Shown piece by piece: positions 54,632 to 64,000 of a DNA stretch of 64,000 bases (its first letter is position 1; each line of letters opens with the position of its first letter). Position numbers and translations under genes: made by a program. Where the stretch lies: NCBI RefSeq assembly GCF_900114165.1, contig NZ_FOSB01000001.1, positions 124,001-188,000 of the forward strand. The letters run 5' to 3'. Below the pieces are notes generated by a model, which saw only the letters and a program-made list of their open reading frames with translations, did no database searches and had not been told where the DNA came from. Origin of the DNA: Halobacillus dabanensis. Its GTDB lineage: Bacteria; Bacillota; Bacilli; Bacillales; Halobacillaceae.

Positions 54632-55421
54632 AGCGATAGTAATTACCTCCGGAAAGGGAGGGGTTGGAAAGACGACAACTACTGCCAATCTGGGGACCGC
54701 TTTGGCCTTGCAGAAGAAGAAAGTTTGTCTTGTTGATACTGATATCGGTCTCAGAAACCTGGATGTGGTGATGGGGCTTGAAAACCGCATCATATATGAT
54801 ATCGTCGACGTAGTTAACGAGCGTTGCAAGACGAAGCAAGCTTTAATTACGGATAAGCGTTTCGACTGTCTTCATTTATTACCGGCAGCCCAAACTTCTG
54901 ATAAATCAGAGGTTACCCCAGAAGGTATCAAAGGAATTGTCGATGAATTAAAACAAGATTATGATTACGTTGTTATCGACTGTCCGGCTGGTATAGAGCA
55001 AGGGTATAAAAATGCCGTAGCGGGTGCAGATAAAGCGATAGTCGTGACAACCCCGGAAAAATCAAGCGTGCGTGATGCTGATCGTATCATTGGTCTACTG
55101 GAACAAGAAGAGATGGAATCTCCGAAGCTTGTCATTAATCGTATTAGAAATCATATGATGAAAAATGGTGACATGTTAGATGTTGATGAAATTGTTAATG
55201 TGTTGTCGATCGATTTGTTAGGGATTGTGATTGATGATGATGCTGTTATCAAAGCATCTAACAGTGGTGAGCCTGTCGCGATGAAACCGAACTCGAAAGC
55301 CTCTCTTGCTTATCGTAATATAGCTAGAAGGATTCTAGGCGAAACGGTCCCGCTTATGAATTTGAATGAAGAACGTGGAATGTTGGCCAAAGTGAAGCGG
55401 TTCTTCGGAATGCGCACATAA
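54624..55421 (+). CDS. minD: Septum-site ATPase MinD
   Basis: The 265-residue ParA/MinD ATPase has the deviant Walker A ITSGKGGVGKTTTTANLG at residues 7-24, switch segments DTDIGLRNLDVVMGLE and YVVIDCPAGIE, and a C-terminal amphipathic membrane helix (MLAKVKRFFGMRT). It recruits MinC to block polar division. Its ribosome site GAAAGGAGAA lies in minC. A perfect terminator follows. Confidence 0.97.
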   Translation: MGEAIVITSGKGGVGKTTTTANLGTALALQKKKVCLVDTDIGLRNLDVVMGLENRIIYDIVDVVNERCKTKQALITDKRFDCLHLLPAAQTSDKSEVTPEGIKGIVDELKQDYDYVVIDCPAGIEQGYKNAVAGADKAIVVTTPEKSSVRDADRIIGLLEQEEMESPKLVINRIRNHMMKNGDMLDVDEIVNVLSIDLLGIVIDDDAVIKASNSGEPVAMKPNSKASLAYRNIARRILGETVPLMNLNEERGMLAKVKRFFGMRT

Positions 55422-55434
55422 TATAAAGCTTTCT

Positions 55435-55463
55435 AACCTGTCATGACTCATGACAGGTTTTTT
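55435..55463 (+). terminator. Terminator after minD
   Basis: AACCTGTCATG and CATGACAGGTT pair with loop ACT and end in TTTTTT. Confidence 0.95.
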
Positions 55464-55584
55464 AGTAGTTCTATAGAAAGAACCCTGTATAATGGACAAT
55501 CCGAATGTTCCTCATACCCGTCATTATAGCGAAATTCCATCTCCTTGAAATAATTAAAAGATCAAGCGCAATTATTTTTAATAT

Positions 55585-55613
55585 TAATAATCAGACCTCT
55601 CGTCCCATAGAAT
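55585..55613 (+). promoter_or_regulatory. Candidate sigmaE promoter of spoIVFA
   Basis: TAATAAT at 55585-55591, a 14-base spacer and CATAGAAT at 55606-55613 (consensus CATACAAT). spoIVF is sigmaE-dependent in B. subtilis. Confidence 0.5.
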
Positions 55614-55646
55614 GATAGAAAAAGACGTCAAGAGAGGGGTTTGTTT

Positions 55647-56414
55647 GTGAAAAAGAATATTCGTGACGTTCGAAGAAATATAGCCGATCGAAAAAAGAAA
55701 AAAATGCATGGACAGGGTTCTAGTCCTCCTAAAGTAATTTCTCCACCGCAAGATGAAGAAATGCATGGTTATCCTCCTTTAGTTACAGGGTTTGGAAATA
55801 AAAGCGGGTCTGATCTTAAACAAGAAAGTGGTACAAGTCATTTTGGATTGCAGATTTTCTTTGCCGCGTTATTATTTGCTATGGTTGCTCTTGGTAAAAA
55901 TACGGACATGCCGATCATTCAGGGCCCTGCTGATTGGACGGCGACGAAAATGCAAGAGGATTTTCCTTTTGCCACAGTCACTGCCTGGTATAGTGATCGT
56001 TTTGGTGACCCCTTACAAGTCATCCAGCCAAAAGAAGAGGTGGGACAAGAACCCCTGGCTATGCCTGTCAATGGCACAGTAACCACATCATTCCAGAACG
56101 ATGGTAAAGGGATAATTTTAACAACAGAAAATGGTTCGGAAGTCAATTCTGTGCGTGAAGGAACTGTTATTTTTGCTGGGAATGACCCTGAATCAGGGAA
56201 AACCGTAATTTTGCAACATGAGGATGGAAGTAAAACAACGTATGGTTATTTGTCTTCTATAGATGTTTACCTTTATGAAAACGTTCCATCACAAGCCAGT
56301 TTAGGGACAGTAAAAGCAGAAGAGGGGAATAATGCTGAATTTTTCTTCGCAATCGAAAAAGACAATACATTCTTAGATCCTGTACAGGTCATCAAAGTGA
56401 ATGAAGGACCTTAA
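55647..56414 (+). CDS. spoIVFA: Stage IV sporulation protein FA
   Basis: The 255-residue protein has a basic N-terminus (RNIADRKKKKMHGQ), a transmembrane helix near residues 70-88 (LQIFFAALLFAMVALG) and an extracytoplasmic M23/LytM-like domain (FAGNDPESGKTVILQHEDGS, then KTTYGYLSSIDVYLYENVPS). SpoIVFA holds the protease SpoIVFB in check with BofA until a forespore signal arrives. GTG 55647 has AGAGAGGGG 7 bases upstream. It overlaps spoIVFB by 14 bases. Confidence 0.92.
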   Translation: MKKNIRDVRRNIADRKKKKMHGQGSSPPKVISPPQDEEMHGYPPLVTGFGNKSGSDLKQESGTSHFGLQIFFAALLFAMVALGKNTDMPIIQGPADWTATKMQEDFPFATVTAWYSDRFGDPLQVIQPKEEVGQEPLAMPVNGTVTTSFQNDGKGIILTTENGSEVNSVREGTVIFAGNDPESGKTVILQHEDGSKTTYGYLSSIDVYLYENVPSQASLGTVKAEEGNNAEFFFAIEKDNTFLDPVQVIKVNEGP

Positions 56415-57258
56415 AATCCATAAGGCGGTTCATATACACCCCCTCTTTTTTCTGCTTGCTCTTTCTGCTTTTTTGACAGGTGCAATTTATGAATTCATTG
56501 TCCTGTTTTCTATCGTTTTCATTCATGAAATGGGTCACTTTCTTATGGCTTGCTTTCATGGTTGGCGAGTGAAGCGAATGGAAATCTGGCTCTTCGGCGG
56601 CGCTGTAGTGAGTGAAGAACATAACACTAGACCCTTCCATGAACAGGTGCTGGTAATATTGGCAGGTCCTTTGCAACATATATGGATCTATGGGTTGCTG
56701 ATTGTACTTGAAACGATTGTGGGATCACATTCGTTGCTCTCTACAGCATTTTTGTATAATGGTATTATTCTCGGTTTCAACATGTTACCGATTTGGCCGC
56801 TCGATGGTGGCAAGCTTTTATTTTACTTGTCTAATTGTTGGCTGTCTTTTAAAAAAAGTCTATTATTGACACTCTTTCTATCGATTATGTTTATGATCCT
56901 GGCTGGATGTTGGTTGTTTTTAGATGAACGCTGGACACTTGCTACGATTTTGCTGACAGCATTCTTGCTCATTGAGAATGCTCTGGAGTGGAAGCGCCGT
57001 CCTTATACTCAAATGCGATACTTACTTTATTGTGCTTATCAAAATCGAGAAGGACTGAAGACAAAGTATATAAATATCAATCAAGATACAATGGTTCGCG
57101 ATGTGTTGGGAAATGTCCGCTCGAACCGTCATCATAAGTATGTATTGAAACAAGCGTCTCCATTATATATAGTAGATGAACAAGAATGTCTGAAGGCCTT
57201 CTTTGAAAAAAAAGATGCCCATCTGAAGATGAAGGACATTCCTGAAATTGCTATATAA
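56401..57258 (+). CDS. spoIVFB: Stage IV sporulation protein FB, site-2 protease
   Basis: The 285-residue intramembrane zinc metalloprotease cleaves pro-sigmaK. The HExxH motif is in FIHEMGHFLMA near residue 43, and the third metal ligand is in MLPIWPLDGGKLLFYL near 136. About six membrane helices. The C-terminal 90 residues form a CBS-like domain (NINQDTMVRDVLGNV, then ASPLYIVDEQECLKAFFEKK) that in B. subtilis binds ATP. It starts inside spoIVFA. Confidence 0.95.
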   Translation: MKDLKIHKAVHIHPLFFLLALSAFLTGAIYEFIVLFSIVFIHEMGHFLMACFHGWRVKRMEIWLFGGAVVSEEHNTRPFHEQVLVILAGPLQHIWIYGLLIVLETIVGSHSLLSTAFLYNGIILGFNMLPIWPLDGGKLLFYLSNCWLSFKKSLLLTLFLSIMFMILAGCWLFLDERWTLATILLTAFLLIENALEWKRRPYTQMRYLLYCAYQNREGLKTKYININQDTMVRDVLGNVRSNRHHKYVLKQASPLYIVDEQECLKAFFEKKDAHLKMKDIPEIAI

Positions 57259-57269
57259 TGAGGGATTAG

Positions 57270-58697
57270 ATGAGAAAGCTCGTCATACAAACAAAACCTT
57301 TAGAGAAAACAGGAGTAGTCATAGAGAATGAGGAGATTTGTGAATATGTATTTGACAGGCCCGGAGTCCGCACACTTACGGGGTCTATTTTTTATGGGGA
57401 AGTGACCAGAATCGATAAAGGTTTGGGAGCAGCATTTGTCGATATTGGGAAAGAGCGTCCTGCTTTTTTGCGGAAAGAGGAGATTCCGTGGTGTGACGGA
57501 AAGATTGATTCTACTTTAGTCATTGGGGAAAAAATGGCGATTCAGATAACAAAGGAACCGATCGGGAATAAGGGAGCACAAGCGACGGCTGACATAACAT
57601 TACCAGGTCTCTATATTGTTTATCAGCCTTATGCGAAAGGGAATATCGCGCTTTCGAAGAAACTGGGGAAAGAAAAACGTGGTCAGCTTGAAGGTTTGTT
57701 GAAATCCGAGCTTTCTGAATCGGAAGGTGCTATCGTAAGAACTGCTGCTGGCACTGAGGACAAGCAAGTAATAACGGAGGAAGTCCGAGTCTTGAAAGCA
57801 CAGTGGGAAGACATAGAAAAAAGTAAACCAAAAAAGCCCCAACTTTTATGGGAAGAACAACTCATCCCCGACAAGTTGATTCGTAAGTTCCCTGTCACCT
57901 CCATAGAAGGAATTATGGTCGATGATCCTACGGTCTCAAGAAATTTAAGGGAAAAGTATCCTTCGTTATCCCCCCGTATTCAGTGGGAGAAAAACGTTTC
58001 AAGTCATTTACCTGTATCGATTTCCGTGCTGCAAGAGAAATTGACAAAATCTGTGGTAGAAATGGACAATGGTGTCCAATTAGTGATTGAAAACACAGAA
58101 GCAATGACTGTTATTGATGTTAATAGTCATCAGGTCAAAGGAAAAAGCTTTTCTAATTCTCAAGCTTTCGAAGTCAATCTTCTTGCAGCAAGAGAAATCC
58201 AAAAACAGATCCGTTTGAGGAATCTATCAGGGATTATTATTATCGATTTTATCTCTATGAAGAGCCGCGAGAAAGAAAAACGCCTTCTGGCAGAAATGAA
58301 ACATCTTGTGAAGAATGATCCCATAAGAACAGATGTACTTGGAATGACTTCCTTAGGTTTGATGGAGATGACAAGAAAACGAGAATGGCAAGGCTTTGCA
58401 GCTTCATTAATCGAAGTCAAAGAGATTGGATTCACAGCTGAAACGAATCTTTACAGGCTAGAGCGGGATCTTTTAGAGAAAAGAAATTCTGAAGCGGTTT
58501 TAATCGCCGTTCATCCAGATTTATTAGAAACGAAAAAACGATTGCTTTCCGATTCGATTTCTAGTAAAATTCCACAGGAGCTGTTTGTTAGGATGGATAC
58601 TGATATCCATGGCTATCAAATAGAGCTTGAAGGGTCTTTGGACATGATCCGGGAAGCTATTCAGCGTCGCGGATATCATGTTGACAACTTGTTTTGA
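57270..58697 (+). CDS. rng: RNase E/G-family endoribonuclease
   Basis: The 475-residue protein is an RNase G-type enzyme with an N-terminal S1 RNA-binding domain near residues 36-120 (IFYGEVTRIDKGLGAAFVDI and GKERPAFLR) and a catalytic core with metal-binding aspartates in TVIDVNSHQ near 274 and IIIDFISMK near 318. It processes or degrades RNA. B. subtilis lacks this family, but several other Bacillaceae have it at this spot between spoIVFB and rplU. The extended C-terminal scaffold of E. coli RNase E is absent. Confidence 0.93.
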   Translation: MRKLVIQTKPLEKTGVVIENEEICEYVFDRPGVRTLTGSIFYGEVTRIDKGLGAAFVDIGKERPAFLRKEEIPWCDGKIDSTLVIGEKMAIQITKEPIGNKGAQATADITLPGLYIVYQPYAKGNIALSKKLGKEKRGQLEGLLKSELSESEGAIVRTAAGTEDKQVITEEVRVLKAQWEDIEKSKPKKPQLLWEEQLIPDKLIRKFPVTSIEGIMVDDPTVSRNLREKYPSLSPRIQWEKNVSSHLPVSISVLQEKLTKSVVEMDNGVQLVIENTEAMTVIDVNSHQVKGKSFSNSQAFEVNLLAAREIQKQIRLRNLSGIIIIDFISMKSREKEKRLLAEMKHLVKNDPIRTDVLGMTSLGLMEMTRKREWQGFAASLIEVKEIGFTAETNLYRLERDLLEKRNSEAVLIAVHPDLLETKKRLLSDSISSKIPQELFVRMDTDIHGYQIELEGSLDMIREAIQRRGYHVDNLF

Positions 58698-58710
58698 TCT
58701 GTGGTAACAT
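58681..58710 (+). promoter_or_regulatory. Possible promoter of rplU inside the rng stop region
   Basis: TTGACA at 58681-58686, an 18-base spacer and TAACAT at 58705-58710 lie directly before the L21 leader. The -35 is within the last codons of the ribonuclease gene. Confidence 0.5.
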
Positions 58711-58724
58711 TATTTTGTTATTCT

Positions 58725-58808
58725 AGTAGCACTCCGTTGCTACAACCGCACAGAACAGGTTTTTAAACCGATTTTCCGGTACCTGAATGGCGAGTCTGAG
58801 TTTAATGA
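58725..58808 (+). ncRNA. Ribosomal protein L21 leader
   Basis: The segment CCGTTGCTACAACCGCACAG followed by a CCG...CGG pairing and GGTACCTGAATGGCGAGTCT has the primary sequence I associate with the Firmicutes L21 leader. It lies directly before the rplU ribosome site, as in B. subtilis. L21 or a partner is thought to bind it to control the operon. Confidence 0.75.
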
Positions 58809-58820
58809 GGAGGTGCAAGT

Positions 58821-59129
58821 ATGTACGCAATTATTGAAACTGGTGGTAAGCAAGTAAAAGTAGAACAAGGCCAGGAGATCTACGTTGAAAAAATGGACGT
58901 AGAAGCTGGTGAATCTGTCACTTTTGACAAAGTTCTTTTCGTAGGTGGAGATGAAACGAAAGTGGGCGCTCCTTACGTTGATGGTGCTTCTGTAACAGCT
59001 AAAGTTGAAAAACAAGGTCTTCAGAAGAAATTGACTGTCTTCAAATACAAGCCTAAAAAGAACTACAAGCGCAAACAAGGTCATCGTCAGCCATACACGA
59101 AACTTGTCGTTGATGCAATCAACGCGTAA
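58821..59129 (+). CDS. rplU: 50S ribosomal protein L21
   Basis: The 102-residue protein is full-length L21 ([20 protein letters not shown] at the N-terminus, the [19 protein letters not shown] tail). It binds 23S rRNA in the large subunit. A GAGGAGGTG site precedes the ATG. First gene of rplU-prp-rpmA. Confidence 0.98.
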   Translation: MYAIIETGGKQVKVEQGQEIYVEKMDVEAGESVTFDKVLFVGGDETKVGAPYVDGASVTAKVEKQGLQKKLTVFKYKPKKNYKRKQGHRQPYTKLVVDAINA

Positions 59130-59141
59130 GGTTCGTCACTG

Positions 59142-59471
59142 ATGATACATGTATCGATGTTTCGCTCACAAGGAGATATTACAGGCTTTGAAATATCCGG
59201 ACATGCGGAGAGTGGCCCTTATGGTCATGATCTAGTGTGTGCAGCTGTTTCGGCTGTTTCATTCGGGGCTGTCAACGCCATTGTGAACCTTTGTGGATTT
59301 GAACCTGATGTCGAGCAAGGTGGCGAAGGTGGATATTTGAAAATCATTCTTCCAGGCGGATTGAATGAACTCATTCATTCGAAAGCCCAAACCTTACTAG
59401 AAGGCATGCTGGTGTCCTTAGAAACGATTGAACAAGATTACGGACAATATATTAACATATCCCAACGATAA
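59142..59471 (+). CDS. prp: Ribosomal-processing cysteine protease Prp
   Basis: The 109-residue protease removes the N-terminal extension of L27. The catalytic pair is His21 in ISGHAESGPYG and Cys33 in HDLVCAAVSAVSFG. It lies between rplU and rpmA (ysxB in B. subtilis), and the L27 encoded next carries the extension it cleaves, so the substrate relationship is visible in the window. Confidence 0.94.
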   Translation: MIHVSMFRSQGDITGFEISGHAESGPYGHDLVCAAVSAVSFGAVNAIVNLCGFEPDVEQGGEGGYLKIILPGGLNELIHSKAQTLLEGMLVSLETIEQDYGQYINISQR

Positions 59472-59479
59472 GGAGGTGA

Positions 59480-59776
<297 letters not shown>

Positions 59777-59795
59777 TTCAATAAGCCTTTAGCAA

Positions 59796-59833
59796 AAAGC
59801 CGCGCTTTTCATTTAGCAAAAGCGCGGCTTTTC
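59796..59833 (+). terminator. Terminator after rpmA
   Basis: AAAAGCCGCGCTTTT and AAAAGCGCGGCTTTT form a perfect 15-bp stem with loop CATTTAGC. Confidence 0.95.
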
Positions 59834-60016
59834 TATATGATTCATCCAAATTTAGGTGTTACTTGTAAGCTTTAGATACCAACAGAAGGTGCGTGGTTTT
59901 CACTATCCCAACAATATCTAAGTAGGTGGGTATTTTCCAATGATTTGGTATAGTGGTAGGAGCCAGTTCGGTTTTAGGACTTTTTAAAGAATAAGTTTTT
60001 TGTTTCCTTGAATCTT

Positions 60017-60025
60017 TGCTATAAT
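60017..60025 (+). promoter_or_regulatory. Extended -10 upstream of spo0B
   Basis: TGCTATAAT (TGn plus perfect TATAAT) about 33 bases before the spo0B start. The -35 is not clear. Confidence 0.55.
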
Positions 60026-60057
60026 TTTTATTATTATAGTTGAACGGGGGAGCTGAA

Positions 60058-60576
60058 ATGATGGAAGAAAAAGATATCATTGCGCTACTCAGGCATAAGC
60101 GTCATGACTGGATGAATCAAATTCAATTAATCCAAGGTTACGCTTCACTTGGAAAACAGGATCGGTTACTCTCGCAAATCGAAGAGGTGAAGGAAGAAGC
60201 GGAAGAAGAGCGCAAGTTATTAAATAGCGATGCCTTACTTTTCCCTCTCTGGTTATTAGCTTTCAATTGGGTACATAAAGCATATCGGCTTCGATACTTT
60301 ATTAGAAATGAAGTTGATTTATCCCGTCATGATCAGAAGTTGACTGCTTATGGTAAACGGATGATTGAAATCCTGGATGAACATATAGGTAACGAAGATT
60401 TATATGAGGGTATACTTACTATATACGTAGGTGGACAGGATACACTAGGTTTGAGCTGGGAGTGGGAAGGTTTATTCCACGATCCCGGTCTTTTGAAAGA
60501 GAAATTGAATGAAGAAGGTTTCATAGCAACGATTTTTGAAAGCAAAGAACTTTCTATCGAGATGACGATAGAATGA
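60058..60576 (+). CDS. spo0B: Sporulation phosphotransferase Spo0B
   Basis: The 172-residue protein passes phosphate from Spo0F to Spo0A. The phosphorylated His is His16 in RHKRHDWMNQIQLIQGY, equivalent to His30 of B. subtilis. The rest is a degenerate histidine-kinase C-terminal domain lacking the usual ATP-binding motifs, as in the family. ATG 60058 follows GGGGGA; the frame opens at TTG 60040. obg follows after 14 bases, as in B. subtilis. Confidence 0.92.
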   Translation: MMEEKDIIALLRHKRHDWMNQIQLIQGYASLGKQDRLLSQIEEVKEEAEEERKLLNSDALLFPLWLLAFNWVHKAYRLRYFIRNEVDLSRHDQKLTAYGKRMIEILDEHIGNEDLYEGILTIYVGGQDTLGLSWEWEGLFHDPGLLKEKLNEEGFIATIFESKELSIEMTIE

Positions 60577-60584
60577 AGAGGTGA

Positions 60585-61874
<1,290 letters not shown>

Positions 61875-61891
61875 CGAGGGGAGGATTCTTC

Positions 61892-62341
61892 ATGGCGGAT
61901 TATAATGAAAAGTTTTATTTAGTCCGTAGCGACATTCTCCCAGAAGCAATGATGAAGACGATTGAAGCAAAAGAATTATTGGAGCGTGGGAAAGTAGAGT
62001 CGATTTTTGAAGCCGTTCAGCAAGTCGGTCTCTCTAGGAGCGCTTTTTATAAATATAGAGATGCGGTTTTTCCATTTCAGGCGATGGTTAAAGAACAGAT
62101 GATTACTTTATTTTTTCATCTGGAAGATCGTAAAGGAACGTTATCTAATTTGTTAATGACTGTCGCAAATTCAGGATGTAATGTTTTAACGATTCATCAG
62201 ACGATACCATTACAGGGGAAAGCGAATGTTACACTCTCTTTAAATACTTCCGGAATGGAAGGAAGTATTGAAAAATTGTTACAGCAATTACACAAACTTG
62301 ATTTTGTGGATCGCGTTGAAATACTTAGTACGGGAGCATAA
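61892..62341 (+). CDS. pheB: PheB, ACT-domain protein
   Basis: The 149-residue protein has an N-terminal region with a helix-turn-helix look ([20 protein letters not shown]) and a C-terminal ACT domain ([40 protein letters not shown]). It lies between obg and pheA as in B. subtilis. It was once named for chorismate mutase, but the sequence suggests a ligand-sensing regulator. pheA follows after 14 bases. Confidence 0.88.
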   Translation: MADYNEKFYLVRSDILPEAMMKTIEAKELLERGKVESIFEAVQQVGLSRSAFYKYRDAVFPFQAMVKEQMITLFFHLEDRKGTLSNLLMTVANSGCNVLTIHQTIPLQGKANVTLSLNTSGMEGSIEKLLQQLHKLDFVDRVEILSTGA

Positions 62342-62355
62342 TTGGAGGGGAAACG

Positions 62356-63231
62356 ATGTCGGAACAGAAGATTGGATATTTGGGACCTAAAGGTACGTTT
62401 ACCAAAATGGCGGTGGATGCTTTATTCGATGGAGGAAACTATATTAGCTATGAAAGCATACCGGCATGCCTGGATGCTGTGGAGGCTGGGGAAATCAGCA
62501 CGGCTGTTGTGCCGATCGAGAATGCAATAGAAGGCTCCGTTCATTTAACGATAGACTATCTTGTGCATCAGGTGAAACAGTCGATCATAGCGGAACTGAC
62601 GGTCCCCATTAAACAACATTTGTTGGTCCACCCAGATGAGCAAGGTGAAAAAATACACAAAATTTATTCGCATAGTCATGCTATAGCTCAATGTCATCAA
62701 TACTTGCATAAGCGGTATCCTGAAGCGGAATTGGAATATACTGCTTCTACTGGCAAGGCTGCTGAGATTGTCGCTGATGTGGGCCGCGGTTATGCAGCTA
62801 TCGGGAATCATTTAGCAGCTGAGGAAAATGGATTGAAAATTTTGGATACTGATATTCATGATTATGACAATAACCATACTCGTTTTGCTGTAGTACAAAA
62901 ACAACCTCAGACATTAAAGGTAAAAGATCACCCAGTAACAAAGCATAAAACGACGGTGATGGTAACCTTGCCGAAGGACTATGTAGGAGCTTTGCATCAA
63001 GTCCTCGCAGCTTTCGCCTGGAGGAAAATGAACTTATCAAAAATTGAATCGAGACCGATGAAAACAGGTCTCGGCAACTATTTCTTCTTAATAGATGTCG
63101 ATCAACCATACGACCAGGTTCTTTTTCCTGGCGTGCAGGCAGAACTTGAAGCCTTAGGGTGTCAATTAAAAGTACTCGGAACTTATCCAAGTTATCAGAT
63201 CGACATCCCTACACCTGTTCAAAAGGTGTGA
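62356..63231 (+). CDS. pheA: Prephenate dehydratase
   Basis: The 291-residue enzyme converts prephenate to phenylpyruvate in phenylalanine synthesis. The catalytic domain covers residues 1-185 (IGYLGPKGTFTKMAVDALF, VVPIENAIEGSVHLTIDYLV, YDNNHTRFAVV). A regulatory ACT domain follows near 200-280 with the phenylalanine-binding ESRP in KIESRPMKTGLGNYFFLIDV. No chorismate mutase domain is attached. Terminator directly downstream. Confidence 0.96.
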   Translation: MSEQKIGYLGPKGTFTKMAVDALFDGGNYISYESIPACLDAVEAGEISTAVVPIENAIEGSVHLTIDYLVHQVKQSIIAELTVPIKQHLLVHPDEQGEKIHKIYSHSHAIAQCHQYLHKRYPEAELEYTASTGKAAEIVADVGRGYAAIGNHLAAEENGLKILDTDIHDYDNNHTRFAVVQKQPQTLKVKDHPVTKHKTTVMVTLPKDYVGALHQVLAAFAWRKMNLSKIESRPMKTGLGNYFFLIDVDQPYDQVLFPGVQAELEALGCQLKVLGTYPSYQIDIPTPVQKV

Positions 63232-63238
63232 TCCTCTC

Positions 63239-63284
63239 AACCCCTTGAGGCCCGATAATTATTGGGCTTCAGGGGGTTGTTTAT
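63239..63284 (+). terminator. Terminator after pheA
   Basis: CAACCCCTTGAGGCCC and GGGCTTCAGGGGGTTG pair with two mismatches around GATAATTATT, then TTTATATTTTTTT. Confidence 0.9.
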
Positions 63285-63402
63285 ATTTTTTTGAGAATTA
63301 TTATAGGCTTTTTCATCAATCTTTCGGCTTGTGTTGCATAGAGTGTTATGAAGCTATTATTGCCTTATTGTTTTTTAGAATTACAGGAAGGGAGTTGCAG
63401 AT

Positions 63403-64000
63403 GTGAGAATTCACATTGTACAAAAAGGGGATACACTCTGGAAGATTGCCAAGAAATATGGGGTCGACTTTGAACAGTTAAAATCCATGAATACCCAGCT
63501 TTCCAATCCTGATATGATTATGCCGGGTATGAAAATCAAAGTCCCTCAAGGAACGAAGCAAGTGAAGAAAGAGGCGCCGAAGAAGCCGGCTCCGAAGAAA
63601 GAAATGCCAAAACAGCCGGCTCCAAAGAAAGAAATGCCTTCTCAACCACCTTATAAGGATACTTCACCGAAGCCGATTCCATCTATAAAGGAAGATGAGA
63701 AAAAGCCAGCACCTAAAGGTGTGATGGAAAAACCGATGCAGCCGATGCAACCAATCAATATGAAGATGCCTATTTCCATGCCGAATATCGATCAACACAT
63801 GCAGAATTACTATACAACATTTCACCTGCCACAAATGCCGATGCCACAAACTAAAGAAGAATACACGGAAGATTCACCAAAAGAAGAAGTAAAAGATACG
63901 AAGACACCGCCAATGCCGAAACAACCTGATAATCAATGGATGCCAGAGCAACACTACAATGAGCCAATGCCACAGCAACAATACAACCAACCAATGCAAC
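63403..64000 (+). CDS. safA: SafA-like coat morphogen, LysM N-terminus (partial, runs off the window)
   Basis: GTG 63403 follows GGAAGGGAG. The first 46 residues are a LysM domain (IHIVQKGDTLWKIAKKYGVD, then MPGMKIKVP). After it come Lys/Pro-rich repeats (KKPAPKKEMPKQPAPKKEMP) and a Met/Pro/Gln-rich low-complexity tail still open at 64000. In B. subtilis SafA is recruited to the forespore by SpoVID and builds the inner coat. A CATAGAGT near 63340 may be a sigmaE -10. At least 199 codons are visible; the 3' end is outside. Confidence 0.88.
   Translation, partial: MRIHIVQKGDTLWKIAKKYGVDFEQLKSMNTQLSNPDMIMPGMKIKVPQGTKQVKKEAPKKPAPKKEMPKQPAPKKEMPSQPPYKDTSPKPIPSIKEDEKKPAPKGVMEKPMQPMQPINMKMPISMPNIDQHMQNYYTTFHLPQMPMPQTKEEYTEDSPKEEVKDTKTPPMPKQPDNQWMPEQHYNEPMPQQQYNQPMQ

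Overview
This is about 64 kb of chromosomal core from a spore-forming, low-GC Bacillaceae bacterium. The gene order closely follows the Bacillus subtilis blocks fadR-etfA-trxA-uvrC, sdhCAB-gerE-racE-gerM-rph, tig-clpX-lonA-engB, hemA-hemL-spoVID-valS-folC, comC-spoIIB-maf-radC-mreBCD-minCD-spoIVFAB, and rplU-prp-rpmA-spo0B-obg-pheB-pheA. The acidic proteins, the RNase E/G gene and two dispersed palindromic repeat types suggest a moderately halophilic genus such as Halobacillus. That genus assignment is an inference.

Layout. 1-3.7 kb: fatty-acid regulator, enoyl-CoA hydratase, electron-transfer flavoprotein and thioredoxin. 3.9-9.7 kb: uvrC, yslB and succinate dehydrogenase. 9.9-18.2 kb: a ComP/ComA-type two-component pair, gerE, a MarR regulator, glutamate racemase, gerM, RNase PH, RdgB and a YfcE/YsnB-type phosphoesterase. 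18.2-21.4 kb is accessory: a tRNA operon with perfect promoter hexamers that carries tRNA-Gly and tRNA-Arg plus two 5'-half tRNA relics, a DUF421 gene between short direct repeats, a DCC-family gene, two small ORFs and an sda gene missed by ordinary ORF length limits. 21.4-28.6 kb: protein quality control (TPR protein, trigger factor, ClpX, LonA) and EngB. 29-32.6 kb: a polar amino-acid ABC importer, repeats and a small membrane protein. 32.8-39.1 kb: the hemAXC-D/B-L operon with HemD fused in frame to HemB. 39.2-45.3 kb: spoVID, repeat-rich spacer, T-box-valS and folC. 45.3-50.9 kb: a diguanylate cyclase gene interrupted at a G8 tract, comC, spoIIB, maf and radC. 51.4-58.7 kb: cell shape, division-site selection, sporulation intramembrane protease and RNase E/G. 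58.7-64 kb: L21 leader, rplU-prp-rpmA, spo0B, obg, pheB, pheA and the start of safA, which runs off the window.

How it fits together. Much of the window is sporulation control and spore building: Sda and Spo0B in the phosphorelay, SpoIIB at engulfment, SpoIVFA/FB in pro-sigmaK processing, GerE in late mother-cell transcription, and SpoVID plus SafA in the coat. The rest is central housekeeping. The most unusual observations are the paired tRNA 5'-half units of nearly identical period, the G8 frameshift in a c-di-GMP synthase gene, the HemD-HemB fusion, a possible tRNA-end insertion around the DUF421 gene, and structured repeats in the 31.4-32.0 and 40.4-40.9 kb spacers. I saw no transposase, CRISPR array, prophage or defence island.
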